NCBI GenBank assembly: GCA_020850595.1
Contig: JADZEK010000147.1
Coordinates: 124,001-188,000, forward strand
Reading direction: 5' to 3'
Source of the DNA: Anaerolineales bacterium
Lineage (GTDB): Bacteria; Chloroflexota; Anaerolineae; Anaerolineales; UBA6663
Length of the DNA stretch: 64,000 nt
The notes below the pieces were generated by a model. It saw only the letters and a program-made list of their open reading frames with translations, made no database searches and was not told the origin of the DNA. The position numbers were made by a program, and so were the translations under genes. Below are positions 27,870-37,308 of this stretch, one piece after another (position 1 is the stretch's first letter; every line of letters begins with the position of its first letter).

Positions 27870-28391
27870 ATGGCAGACGTATCGGCGATTTTCGGCATTT
27901 TGTTGGCGCTGGGGTTGGTGTTCCCAGGCTTGCTCACGGCCTGGTGGCTGCTCTTCCCAGCCACGGTGGAGCGCGCCCGGCTGAGGCTGGAAGTCAGCCC
28001 GTGGCCGTGTTTCTGGCTGGGCGGCGTGGTCACGGCGGCGCTCGTCATCCCCATTGTGATCTTGCTGGCGCTGCCCATTGGCCCGGCCAAGCTGGCAGGC
28101 TGGGTGCTCATGGGCGGCGCGCTGGCCGTCGCCAGCCTGGGCGCGGCCGGGCTGGCGGCTAAGATGGCCGGGCGGCTGGAGCGCTTGGGCGGGACGGCTT
28201 CGCCGCTAGGCGCCTTCGTGCGCGCCGCCGTTGCGTTGGAACTGGCGGCGGCCTTCCCCATCATCGGCTGGCTGGTAGTGATCCCATTCGCCACGGTCAC
28301 GGCGCTGGGCGCAACTGTGTTCGCATTGCTGCGCTGGACGCCTCGCACGGCAAGCGCGCCGGTCGTGCCCGCGGCCGCGAACGCCGTCTAA
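27870..28391 (+). CDS. hypothetical membrane protein
   Basis: aaaggagcgg RBS; multiple TM helices. Confidence 0.6.
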   Translation: MADVSAIFGILLALGLVFPGLLTAWWLLFPATVERARLRLEVSPWPCFWLGGVVTAALVIPIVILLALPIGPAKLAGWVLMGGALAVASLGAAGLAAKMAGRLERLGGTASPLGAFVRAAVALELAAAFPIIGWLVVIPFATVTALGATVFALLRWTPRTASAPVVPAAANAV

Positions 28392-28394
28392 GCC

Positions 28395-29912
28395 ATGACC
28401 GCTTCACGCCCTGTGTCCCGCCTATCGCGCCGTGACTTTCTGCGGCTGGCCGGACTGGTGAGCGCCAGCGCGGCGGTGAGCACGGCGGCGGCCTGCGCCC
28501 CGGTCTACGCACGGATCGGCGGACCGGCAGAACCGGAGGCCGCCGGCCCCGCGCTCGACCTGGCCCCCGCCGATGAGCGGGCGCTAAACCGCCTGACCTT
28601 TGGCCCGCGCCAGGCCGAACGGGCGCGGGTGGCCGAGATCGGCGCAGTGGCGTGGGTCGAGGAACAGCTCGCCCCGGCTGCGCTCGACGACGGCCCGGCC
28701 GATTGGCGGCTGCGGCGCTTTGAGACGTTGGGAATGAAGGCGCAAGACCTGGCCGACCTGGGCGACCAGCTTTTTGACGACGTGGACATGCTGAGCGTGC
28801 CGGACGAATTGCGGCAGGCCACGCTCTTACGCCAGGTATACAGCCGGCGGCAGTTGTACGAGGTGATGGTCGAGTTCTGGAGCGACCACTTTCATCTAAG
28901 CACGGCTAAAGGCGACTGCTGGTTCCTCAAGACGGTGGACGACCGCGAGGTCGTTCGGCCGCACGCGCTGGGCCGGTTCCGCGACCTGCTGTGGGCCTCG
29001 GCGCACTCGCCCGCCATGCTGACGTACCTGGATAACCAGGTCAATGTGGCAGGCGCACCCAACGAAAACTATGCTCGCGAGCTGCTGGAGCTGCATACGC
29101 TGGGCGTGGACGGCGGCTATAGCCAGGCCGACGTGATGGACCTGGCGCGCGCCCTGACCGGCTGGACGGTCAAGCAGCGCTTCTGGCGCGGCCAGTTCAC
29201 GTTCAACCCGGACGTGCACGACCAGGGCGAGAAGCGCGTGCTGGGGTTGCGCCTGGTGCCGGCGGGCCAGGCCGAGGCCGAGCAGGTGGTCGAGCGGCTG
29301 GCGACGCACCCGGCCACGGCCCGCTTCATCAGCACCAAGCTGGCGCGGCGCTTGCTGGCGGACGAGCCGTCGCCGGGGCTGGTGGCGCGCGCCACCGCCG
29401 CCTTCTTGAGCACACGCGGCGACATCCTGGCCGTGCTGCGCGTGCTGCTGCTCGACGGCCTGCTGGCCGCCGACAGCCCAGCCGCGCCCAAGTTCAAGCG
29501 GCCGGTCAACTTCGTGGCAGCGGCGCTGCGACAACTTAACGCGGAGACGGACGCCGGCCCGGCGCTGCGCGAGTACCTGGTGCGCATGGGGCAACCGTAT
29601 TTCCTGTGGCCCACGCCCGATGGCTACCCCGACCGCACGGCGCCGTGGGCCGGCAATCTGCTGCCGCGCTGGCAGTTTGCGCTGGCGCTGGTGCGCGGCG
29701 AGATCGCGGGGACACGGGTGGAGCTGAACGCAGGGCCAGACCCTGCTGCCACCGCCGACGACGTGGCCCGGCGCTTGTTGGGCCGGCCGCTGGCAACCGC
29801 CGGCCGCAATTCACTGCTGGCGGCGCTGACCGCCGGCGGCGCTAACGACGAGGAACTGCCCGCGCTGCTGGCGGCGGGCTGCCTGGCCGCGCCCGCTTTT
29901 CAGTGGCGCTGA
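28395..29912 (+). CDS. DUF1800 domain-containing protein, Tat signal
   Basis: SRRDFLRLAGLVSASAAVSTAAACAP; LNRLTFGPRQAERARVAEIG; YEVMVEFWSDHFHL; NENYARELLELHTLGVDGGYSQADVMDLARALTGW. Confidence 0.92.
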   Translation: MTASRPVSRLSRRDFLRLAGLVSASAAVSTAAACAPVYARIGGPAEPEAAGPALDLAPADERALNRLTFGPRQAERARVAEIGAVAWVEEQLAPAALDDGPADWRLRRFETLGMKAQDLADLGDQLFDDVDMLSVPDELRQATLLRQVYSRRQLYEVMVEFWSDHFHLSTAKGDCWFLKTVDDREVVRPHALGRFRDLLWASAHSPAMLTYLDNQVNVAGAPNENYARELLELHTLGVDGGYSQADVMDLARALTGWTVKQRFWRGQFTFNPDVHDQGEKRVLGLRLVPAGQAEAEQVVERLATHPATARFISTKLARRLLADEPSPGLVARATAAFLSTRGDILAVLRVLLLDGLLAADSPAAPKFKRPVNFVAAALRQLNAETDAGPALREYLVRMGQPYFLWPTPDGYPDRTAPWAGNLLPRWQFALALVRGEIAGTRVELNAGPDPAATADDVARRLLGRPLATAGRNSLLAALTAGGANDEELPALLAAGCLAAPAFQWR

Positions 29913-29915
29913 CAA

Positions 29916-31544
29916 ATGTTATCTAGTCGGCCCCGAATCGTGGTCATTGGCGCGCTGGCGGCGGCGACGCTGGCCTGCGGGCAACCGGTGGTCAGGGCCG
30001 GCGTGACAGCAACCGCCCCAGCCGCCCCCAGCGCGACGGCGACGGTGCGGCTGCCCCTTGCCACCGTTGGCCGGCCCGCGGATTTCACCCTGGCGGTGGA
30101 GTATGGCGTGCCGGGCCTGGCCGCGCTCTACGCCGGCACAGGGGTCCAGAGCGTCAAGCCCCAGATTGAATTTGGCGTGTGGGGCAACCTGGAACCAACG
30201 CCGGGCGAATACAACTGGCAGGCGCTCGACCAACTGGTGGCCGAGTACCAGGCTCAGGGATTCACGCACCAGCAACTGTTGATCTCGGCCGATTCGCCCT
30301 GGGCGGCGATTGACCCGCGCAAAAACCCGATGCCGCGCCCCGAGTACCTGGATGAGTATGCGGCTTTTGTGGGCCGGGTGGTCGAGCGCTACGACGGCGA
30401 TGGCAACGCCGATGCGCCCGGCCTGCTGACGGGGATACACGACTACGGCATCGAGCGCGAGTTTACCGGCTTCTTCGGAGGCAGTGCCGCCGAGTACACG
30501 CAACTGCTGCGGACGGCCTACCCGGTCATTCACGCCGCCGACCCGCAGGCGCGGGTGCTGCTGGTGGGCCTGATGATGGTGGACGTATTCGACGGCGCGC
30601 CCGACCCGGCCGAAGTTGAGCGGCGGCTGGCCACCACGCCCAGCTATCGCAAGAGCGCGGCGGACATCCGCAGCATCCTGGCGGCCTGCGACGCTTATGA
30701 CCTGGTGGACCTTCACAGCCTGGGCCATTACACCGAGATCTCGCCGACGACGGCATGGTTGCAAGCCGAGTTGGCCGCCGCGGGGTGTGACCGCCCGATC
30801 TGGATCGGGGACAGTTTCAGCATGTCACTGTTGCTCGGGTTCGACCAGCATGTGTTTGCGCCGGCCACGGCCGCGGACCGGGAGGCCGTGAGCGCCGTGC
30901 TGCAGGCCGCGGCCGACCCCGGCTCGCCGGATCACGCGACGGCGTTGGCCTGGCAGCAGGCCGAAGAAGCGCGTGGCCTCGTCCAGAAGGCGGTCGTGGC
31001 CGCCGGGGCAGGGTTGCGCGGAATCAACCTGGGCAACCTGGAGGATTGGGCCACCCACGTTCCGGCCTTCGACAAACTGCTGGTCTTGGGCATGGGCACG
31101 GCGGTCAACATGGGCATGGCCGCCAGCGAGGTCACTTTGGAGCGCTACGGCCGCCTGCCCTACGAAGGCGATGCGTTTGCGCGGGTGCGGCTGCCCGCCG
31201 CTGTCCGCCCGGCGTATTCGGCGCTGAGCCTGGTCAACGAGCAGATCGGCGCGCACTCGGCAGTGCGCGCTCTTGACCTCGGCCAGGGGGTGTGGGCCTA
31301 CGTTTTCGAGACCCCCGCCGGGCCGGTGTGGGTGCTGTGGTACGACGACGGGCATCTGTATCTGCCGGGCCAGCCGCGCCCGACCACAACGGTGGTGCTG
31401 GAGGTGGGCGGGGATCAGGCGCGTGTGACGCGGACGCCCACCGTAACCAGCAGCAGCCCGCCGCTGGGTGAGATGATGGCCGCGCCCGGCGGGACATTGA
31501 ACCTCACACTCGACTCGACCCCGGTGTTCGTCTCCCGTCCTTAG
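29916..31544 (+). CDS. lipoprotein with glycoside-hydrolase-like TIM-barrel domain
   Basis: GALAAATLACGQP lipobox; FGVWGNLEPTPGEYNWQALDQLVAEYQAQGFTHQQLLISADSPWAA. Confidence 0.65.
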   Translation: MLSSRPRIVVIGALAAATLACGQPVVRAGVTATAPAAPSATATVRLPLATVGRPADFTLAVEYGVPGLAALYAGTGVQSVKPQIEFGVWGNLEPTPGEYNWQALDQLVAEYQAQGFTHQQLLISADSPWAAIDPRKNPMPRPEYLDEYAAFVGRVVERYDGDGNADAPGLLTGIHDYGIEREFTGFFGGSAAEYTQLLRTAYPVIHAADPQARVLLVGLMMVDVFDGAPDPAEVERRLATTPSYRKSAADIRSILAACDAYDLVDLHSLGHYTEISPTTAWLQAELAAAGCDRPIWIGDSFSMSLLLGFDQHVFAPATAADREAVSAVLQAAADPGSPDHATALAWQQAEEARGLVQKAVVAAGAGLRGINLGNLEDWATHVPAFDKLLVLGMGTAVNMGMAASEVTLERYGRLPYEGDAFARVRLPAAVRPAYSALSLVNEQIGAHSAVRALDLGQGVWAYVFETPAGPVWVLWYDDGHLYLPGQPRPTTTVVLEVGGDQARVTRTPTVTSSSPPLGEMMAAPGGTLNLTLDSTPVFVSRP

Positions 31545-31552
31545 GAGCTGCT

Positions 31553-32812
31553 ATGTCTCTCACGCATACCCGCCGCCGTTTCCTGGAGACTGCCGCTGTG
31601 CTGGGCGGGGCCGTCGCCTGGCCGGCCTGGCTGCCGCGCCTGGCCTTTGCGCCGGAACGAACGGCTCCACGCGGCGACACGCTCGTCGTCGTCTTCCTGC
31701 GGGGCGCGGCGGATGCGCTAAACATCGTCGTGCCGCACGGCGAGGCCGCCTACTATGCGCGCCGCCCTACGCTCGGCATCCCCCGGCCGGACGACAGCCG
31801 CGCCGCACCCGGCACGCGCACGGTAGACCTGGACGGTTTCTTTGGCCTGCACCCGGCGCTGCGGCCGCTGCTGCCCGCCTGGCAGGCGGGCCACCTGGCG
31901 GCGGTGCACGCGTGCGGGGCGCCCGACGAGAGCCGCAGCCACTTTCGGGCGATGGAGTTGATGGAGCGCGGGGTGGATGACGAGCGCGGCCCGGCCTCGG
32001 GCTGGATTGGGCGGCACCTGGCGACGCTGAACACGGGCAACGCCTCGCCTCTGCGCGCAATTGGACTGGGAGCCATGCCGCAGCGGAGCTTGAGCGGCGC
32101 GGCGCCGGTGAGCGCGCTGCGCTCAATCACTGAGTTTCACCTGGGCGGCGACGCGCGGGCGGCGGCGCAGTTTCAAGCGGGACTGGCAACGCTGTATGCG
32201 GGGCCGGCCGCGCTTGACGCCACCGGCCGCGAGACGCTCGGCATCCTGAACACGCTGCAAACGCTCGATCCGACGGCCTACGTGCCTGCCGGAGGCGCGC
32301 GCTACCCGGACAGCGAGTTCGGCCTCGGCCTGAGCCAGATTGCGATGCTGATGAAGGCGAAGGTAGGGTTGGAGGTGGCGGCGATTGACGTGGGCGGGTG
32401 GGACACGCACTTTGCGCAGGGCGGCAGCGAGGGACTGATGGCAGGCCTGCTGGCCGACCTGGGCGCGGGCCTGGCGGCTTTCCACGCCGATACCGAGGCG
32501 CAAGCGAGCCGGCTGACGGTCGTGGTGCTGTCGGAGTTTGGGCGGCGCGTGCAGGAGAACGGCAGCCTGGGCACCGACCACGGCCACGGAAGCGCCATGC
32601 TGTTGTTAGGTGGGCACGTGGCGGGGGGCCGGGTGCACGGCCGGTGGCCGGGGCTGAGGCCGGAGGCCCTCATCGGCCCTGGCGACCTGGCAGTGACCAC
32701 CGACTACCGCGACGTGCTGGCGGAGGTGATCGCGGCCCGCCTCAACAACGCCGCGCTAGCCGAGGTCTTCCCTGGTTACGCGCCGCGGCCGGTGGGCGTG
32801 GTGGCAGCGTGA
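31553..32812 (+). CDS. DUF1501 domain-containing protein, Tat signal-like
   Basis: TRRRFLETAAVLGGAVAWPAWLPRL; VVVFLRGAADALNIVVPHGEAAYYARRPTLGIP; DVGGWDTHFAQG; LSEFGRRVQENGSLGTDHGHGSAMLLLGGHVAGG. Confidence 0.92.
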   Translation: MSLTHTRRRFLETAAVLGGAVAWPAWLPRLAFAPERTAPRGDTLVVVFLRGAADALNIVVPHGEAAYYARRPTLGIPRPDDSRAAPGTRTVDLDGFFGLHPALRPLLPAWQAGHLAAVHACGAPDESRSHFRAMELMERGVDDERGPASGWIGRHLATLNTGNASPLRAIGLGAMPQRSLSGAAPVSALRSITEFHLGGDARAAAQFQAGLATLYAGPAALDATGRETLGILNTLQTLDPTAYVPAGGARYPDSEFGLGLSQIAMLMKAKVGLEVAAIDVGGWDTHFAQGGSEGLMAGLLADLGAGLAAFHADTEAQASRLTVVVLSEFGRRVQENGSLGTDHGHGSAMLLLGGHVAGGRVHGRWPGLRPEALIGPGDLAVTTDYRDVLAEVIAARLNNAALAEVFPGYAPRPVGVVAA

Positions 32813-32920
32813 GGGGCAGATAGGGAGGCTGGGGGCGTGTCAGGATAGTCGCTGCGTAGGGGGCGGCGGCCGCCGGCGTTTGGCCGGGCGAGGCGCGCTG
32901 CTTGGGTGGCAGAATCAAAA

Positions 32921-32947
32921 AATGGGCGAGCCAAACGCTCGCCCATT
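32921..32947. terminator. bidirectional intrinsic terminator between convergent genes
   Basis: aatgggcgagc-caaac-gctcgcccatt, 11 bp perfect stem, A-run before and T after. Confidence 0.75.
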
Positions 32948-32972
32948 GTATTGCGGGTGGCGTCCAGCGCAG

Positions 32973-33218
32973 CTAGGCGGCCTTGTTGAGCTTGCCGTCG
33001 AGATAGGTCACGGCCTCGCCGACGGTCGTGATCTTCTGGGCATCTTCGTCCGAAATCTCGCCGCCGAACTTCTCTTCAAAGGCCATGATCAGTTCTACGA
33101 GGTCGAGCGAGTCGGCCTCGAGGTCTTCGCGGAAGCGGGCTTCCGGCACGACCTTCGCGGGGTCGGCGCCGAGCAGTTCGACGATGATGACTTTCACTTC
33201 TCCGAGCGTATCAGCCAT
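32973..33218 (-). CDS. acpP: acyl carrier protein
   Basis: [48 protein letters not shown]. Confidence 0.96.
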   Translation of the reverse strand: MADTLGEVKVIIVELLGADPAKVVPEARFREDLEADSLDLVELIMAFEEKFGGEISDEDAQKITTVGEAVTYLDGKLNKAA

Positions 33219-33373
33219 GGTCGGTCTCCTTCACGAGTTGTTTGCCTGGGTAAAGTTCGGTTCATTGTATGGTTTGGAGGATGGTTGTCAAGGCAACCGC
33301 CCGATTCACTGACTGACGGTCATTTTATTTGACAGGCATCCTCCCGGCTGGTAAGATACTGGCCGCACCCCAC

Positions 33374-33379
33374 TATAAC
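33374..33379 (+). promoter_or_regulatory. candidate -10 element TATAAC, 8 nt before ATG
   Basis: cacTATAACcccggatcATG. Confidence 0.4.
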
Positions 33380-33387
33380 CCCGGATC

Positions 33388-34419
33388 ATGACAGAAGTTA
33401 CGGGCACCGCCTCGCGCAAGGCCGATCACATCCGTATCAACCTGGAGGAAGACGTGCGTTCGGGCCTGACGACGGGCCTGGAGCGCTATCGTTTCGTTCA
33501 CCAGGCGGCGCCGGAACTGGACCTGGCGGCGGTGGACAGCGGGGTGACGGTGTTTGGCAAGCGCCTGAACGCGCCGGTGCTGATCTCGAGCATGACGGGC
33601 GGGACGGCCGAGGCGCAGCGGATTAACCGGACGCTGGCCGAGGCCGCGCAGGGGGCCGGCATCGCCATGGGGTTAGGATCGCAGCGCGCCGCGGTGGAGG
33701 ACCCAACGCTGGCGGCCACCTTCCAGGTGCGCTCGGCCGCGCCCGACATCCTGCTGTTCGCCAACCTGGGCGCGGTGCAGCTGAACTATGGCTACGGGGT
33801 CGAGCAGTGCCGCCGCGCGGTGGAGATGATCGAGGCCGACGCGCTGATATTGCACCTCAACGCGCTGCAAGAGGCGGTGCAGCCCGAAGGCGACGGCAAC
33901 TTCGCGGGGCTGCTGGGCCGGATCGAGGCCGTCTGCCGGGCGCTGCCCGTGCCGGTGGTCGCCAAGGAAGTGGGGTGGGGGTTCTCAGAACAGGCGGCGC
34001 GCCGGTTAGCAGAAGCCGGGGTGGCGGCCATAGACGTGGCGGGCGCAGGCGGCACGTCCTGGTCGCAGGTGGAGATGCACCGCGCCCAGAGCGCCAGCCA
34101 GCGCCGGGTTGCCGCAGCGTTTATTGATTGGGGCATCCCGACGGCGGAGGCGATTGGCAATGTGCGCCGGGCCGCGCCACAACTGCCGGTGTTTGCCTCC
34201 GGCGGCCTGCGCGACGGAATTGACATTGCAAAGTGCGTGGCCCTGGGCGCGACACTGGGCGGGCTGGCCGGCCCGTTCCTCAAGGCGGCGGCGGTCTCGG
34301 TGGAGGCCGTGGCCGAGACGATTGGCGAGATCGGCCGCGAATTACGGATTGCCATGTTCGCGGCGGGCGCGGGCAGCATCGCGGCCCTGCGGACCACGCC
34401 GCTTCAGCACACACCCTAG
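33388..34419 (+). CDS. fni: type 2 isopentenyl-diphosphate delta-isomerase
   Basis: [15 protein letters not shown]...[42 protein letters not shown]...[14 protein letters not shown]. Confidence 0.94.
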   Translation: MTEVTGTASRKADHIRINLEEDVRSGLTTGLERYRFVHQAAPELDLAAVDSGVTVFGKRLNAPVLISSMTGGTAEAQRINRTLAEAAQGAGIAMGLGSQRAAVEDPTLAATFQVRSAAPDILLFANLGAVQLNYGYGVEQCRRAVEMIEADALILHLNALQEAVQPEGDGNFAGLLGRIEAVCRALPVPVVAKEVGWGFSEQAARRLAEAGVAAIDVAGAGGTSWSQVEMHRAQSASQRRVAAAFIDWGIPTAEAIGNVRRAAPQLPVFASGGLRDGIDIAKCVALGATLGGLAGPFLKAAAVSVEAVAETIGEIGRELRIAMFAAGAGSIAALRTTPLQHTP

Positions 34420-34458
34420 CGGCGCGCCGGCTGCGCGCCGGCCGCCTGGGCAGCAACC

Positions 34459-35508
34459 ATGTCGCTCGCCGAACTCGCGCCCACCTACCTTGCCGCGCTG
34501 GAAAGCGAACTGCGCCAGGCCATTGGTTCGGAGGCGCAGCACCGCCAACCCCATCGCGGGGCCGAAGCTCCCGCGCCCGCCTCGGCCTACCTGGACGAGT
34601 ATTACGCCATGCTGGCGTATCACCTGGGCTGGACGGACGGCGGCAAGGGCGGCAAGCGCATCCGCCCGCTGCTGTGCCTGCTGACCTGTACGGCAGCCGG
34701 GGGCGATTGGCGGCAGGCCCTCCCCATCGCCGCGGCGGTGGAGCTGATCCACAACTTCTCACTGCTGCACGACGATATTCAAGACAACAGCCCGCTACGC
34801 CACGGACGCCCGACGGTGTGGACGCGCTGGGGGGCGGCCCAGGCGATCAACGCCGGCGATGCGATGTTCACGCTGGCCTACTTGGCGCCGCATCGCCTGC
34901 GCGCGGCGGGCGTCAGCGCGGAGGTCGCGCTCGACTGCCTGGCCGACCTCACGCAAACTTGCCTGTTCCTGACGCAAGGGCAGTACCTGGACATGGCGTA
35001 TGAGCAGCGCGCCCAGATCAGTGTGGCTGAATACCTGACGATGATCGAAAAGAAGACGGCGGTGCTGATTGCCGCGGCGGCCCGCCTGGGGGCGCGCGTG
35101 GCGGGCGCGGCGCCGGCGCGGCTGGAGGCGTTCTACCACTTCGGGTGGAACCTGGGCATGGCTTTCCAATTGCAGGACGATCTGTTAGGGATTTGGGGCG
35201 ACCCGGCCGTCACGGGCAAGAGCGCCGCCAGCGACCTGGAGAAGCGCAAGAAGAGCCTGCCGGTAGTATTTGGGCTGGAGCGCTCGCCCGGCTTCGCGGC
35301 GGCCTACGCCGCGCCCCACCCGGCCGGCGCACCCGTGGCGGCGCTGGCCGCTGAACTCGCCGCGCTAGGCGCGCGCGAAGAGGTCGAGCGGCGCGCCCAG
35401 GCCACCACGACCGCCGCCATGGAAGCGCTGGAAGTCTGCGACGCGGCCGAGCCGGCGGCGCGGGCGTTGAGCGACCTGGCCAGCCAACTGCTGCGTCGCA
35501 ACCAATAG
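34459..35508 (+). CDS. polyprenyl synthetase (geranylgeranyl diphosphate synthase-like)
   Basis: GGKRIRPLLCLLTC, LLHDDIQDNSPLRHGRPTVWTRWG, AFQLQDDLLGIWGD. Confidence 0.93.
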   Translation: MSLAELAPTYLAALESELRQAIGSEAQHRQPHRGAEAPAPASAYLDEYYAMLAYHLGWTDGGKGGKRIRPLLCLLTCTAAGGDWRQALPIAAAVELIHNFSLLHDDIQDNSPLRHGRPTVWTRWGAAQAINAGDAMFTLAYLAPHRLRAAGVSAEVALDCLADLTQTCLFLTQGQYLDMAYEQRAQISVAEYLTMIEKKTAVLIAAAARLGARVAGAAPARLEAFYHFGWNLGMAFQLQDDLLGIWGDPAVTGKSAASDLEKRKKSLPVVFGLERSPGFAAAYAAPHPAGAPVAALAAELAALGAREEVERRAQATTTAAMEALEVCDAAEPAARALSDLASQLLRRNQ

Positions 35509-35512
35509 ACGC

Positions 35513-36001
35513 CTAGATTTGCACAAGCGAGGTGGGCCGCACGCCCAGCGCCTGACGAATGGCGGCGGCTTTGGCTTGCAGTTGAGACCGGTCGGACGTG
35601 GCCCCGTAGTCAATGCGCACACGCTCGCCATCGCGCAGGGTGAAAGCCAGTGAGAACGTGCGAGTGCCGGTTGACATCAGCCCCACGTCGGCGATGTCGG
35701 CGACGGGGTACTCCGCGACCTTCCGGCTCAGGGGCCGCACGTACTCCACGGTGACCATGCGCCGCGCCTGGTCGTAGCGGGTGATGATGGCGGGCACGAT
35801 CAGCCAGAGCGCCAAGGCCCCCAGCGGCAGGCCGAGACCCAGCAGCATGCCCAACCCGGTTGAGAGCCACATGCCAAAGTCCATCTCCGGCTGAAGCAGG
35901 AGGGGCAGACCCACCCCGATGACCACCAGTGCACAGCCCAAGACGGCGAACAGCAGCATCAGCCAGATGAGGAAGTTGGTCTTGTAGTGGTGGAGGAGCA
36001 T
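35513..36001 (-). CDS. hypothetical membrane protein (PH-domain-like)
   Basis: Two N-terminal TM regions, C-term beta-rich YVRPLSRKVAEYPVADIADVGLM. Confidence 0.55.
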   Translation of the reverse strand: MLLHHYKTNFLIWLMLLFAVLGCALVVIGVGLPLLLQPEMDFGMWLSTGLGMLLGLGLPLGALALWLIVPAIITRYDQARRMVTVEYVRPLSRKVAEYPVADIADVGLMSTGTRTFSLAFTLRDGERVRIDYGATSDRSQLQAKAAAIRQALGVRPTSLVQI

Positions 36002-36007
36002 GGCGAC

Positions 36008-37252
36008 CTACACGAACTCCTGAAAGGCGCGGTTGCCCAGCAGGCGCCCGCCGGGGGTCAGGCGCGCGCCCTCACTATCCCACGCCAGCAGGCCCAGCGC
36101 CATCAGACGGCGCAGTTGGCGGCCAAAGGCGGCGCGCAGATTCAGGCCGTAGCGCGCCGCGAAGTCGGCCTCACGCACGCCTTCCGCCGTTAGCCGCAGG
36201 CCGAGCAGCATGGTCTCGTTCATGGCTTCTGCGTGCGTCTGCGCGTGGCGTTCGACCGCAACGGCCGAGAAGGGATAAGGCCGGACCTCGCCCCCAGCCA
36301 GGCGGTTGATGTAGGCCGCCGGGGCAAGCACGTTGGAATAGCGCCAGCCCGCCGCGCAGCCGTGCGCACCCGCGCCCAGGCCAAGGTAGGGCCAGTTGCG
36401 CCAGTATTGCAGGTTGTGACGGCACTGAAAGTAGCCGGGCGAGTGGCCGTCGGAGCGCGCCCAGTTGGAGATTTCGTACTGGGCATAGCCCGCCTGCGCC
36501 AGCGCCTCGGCCGCGAAGTGGTACATGTCGGCGGCCAGGTCGGGGTCGGGGAGCGGCAGCAGGCCCTGGTACACCCAGGCCCGCAGGGGCGTGCCGTTTT
36601 CGAGCGATAAGGCGTAGAGCGAGAGGTGTTCGGGCCGCAGGGCCAGCACGCGCCGCAGCGTGGACTGCCAATCGGCCAGCGTCTGATGCGGGAGGCCAAA
36701 GATCAGGTCGAGATTGAGGCCATAGGCCGTGGCGTCGAAGCCGGCCGCGCGGGCCCAGGCCACGGCGTTGAGCACATCCTCGAAGGTGTGCAGCCGGTCG
36801 AGCAGCTTTAGCTCAGCTGGATGGGCCGACTGCACGCCGAAAGACAGCCGGTTGACGCCCAGCGCCCGCAGCCCGGCCAGGTAGACGGCGTCTACGGTGC
36901 CGGGGTTGGCCTCCAGGGTGATTTCGCAGCCGGGCGTGAGGTCAAAGCTCTGGCGCAGCGCGGCGAAGAGCGCGGAGTAGTGCTCCAGCGGCACGAGCGA
37001 GGGCGTGCCCCCGCCGAAGAAAATGGTGTGCACCGGGAGCTTGGCCCCGGCGGCTTGCCCGACGGCGCGGATTTCCTGCTCCAGCGCGGCGGCGTAGGCG
37101 GGGATGAGGTCGTTCAGGCCGGCGTAGGTGTTGAAGTCGCAGTAGGCGCAGCGCACCTGACAAAAGGGAAGGTGCAGGTACAGGCTAAGCGGCGGCGCGA
37201 CCCACCCGGCGACGGCGGGTGGGCAGCCGGGGGCGCTGAGAGGAGTATCCAC
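36008..37252 (-). CDS. hemW: HemW-like radical SAM protein (coproporphyrinogen III oxidase-like)
   Basis: SLYLHLPFCQVRCAYCDFNTYAG (CxxxCxxC), TIFFGGGTPSLVP, NRLSFGVQSAHPAELKLLDRLH; GTG start. Confidence 0.92.
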   Translation of the reverse strand: MDTPLSAPGCPPAVAGWVAPPLSLYLHLPFCQVRCAYCDFNTYAGLNDLIPAYAAALEQEIRAVGQAAGAKLPVHTIFFGGGTPSLVPLEHYSALFAALRQSFDLTPGCEITLEANPGTVDAVYLAGLRALGVNRLSFGVQSAHPAELKLLDRLHTFEDVLNAVAWARAAGFDATAYGLNLDLIFGLPHQTLADWQSTLRRVLALRPEHLSLYALSLENGTPLRAWVYQGLLPLPDPDLAADMYHFAAEALAQAGYAQYEISNWARSDGHSPGYFQCRHNLQYWRNWPYLGLGAGAHGCAAGWRYSNVLAPAAYINRLAGGEVRPYPFSAVAVERHAQTHAEAMNETMLLGLRLTAEGVREADFAARYGLNLRAAFGRQLRRLMALGLLAWDSEGARLTPGGRLLGNRAFQEFV

Positions 37253-37308
37253 AGGGGGATTCTACAGTATCATTGCGCGCAAGTCCGATTTAGCCAGGAG
37301 AGTCTTGC

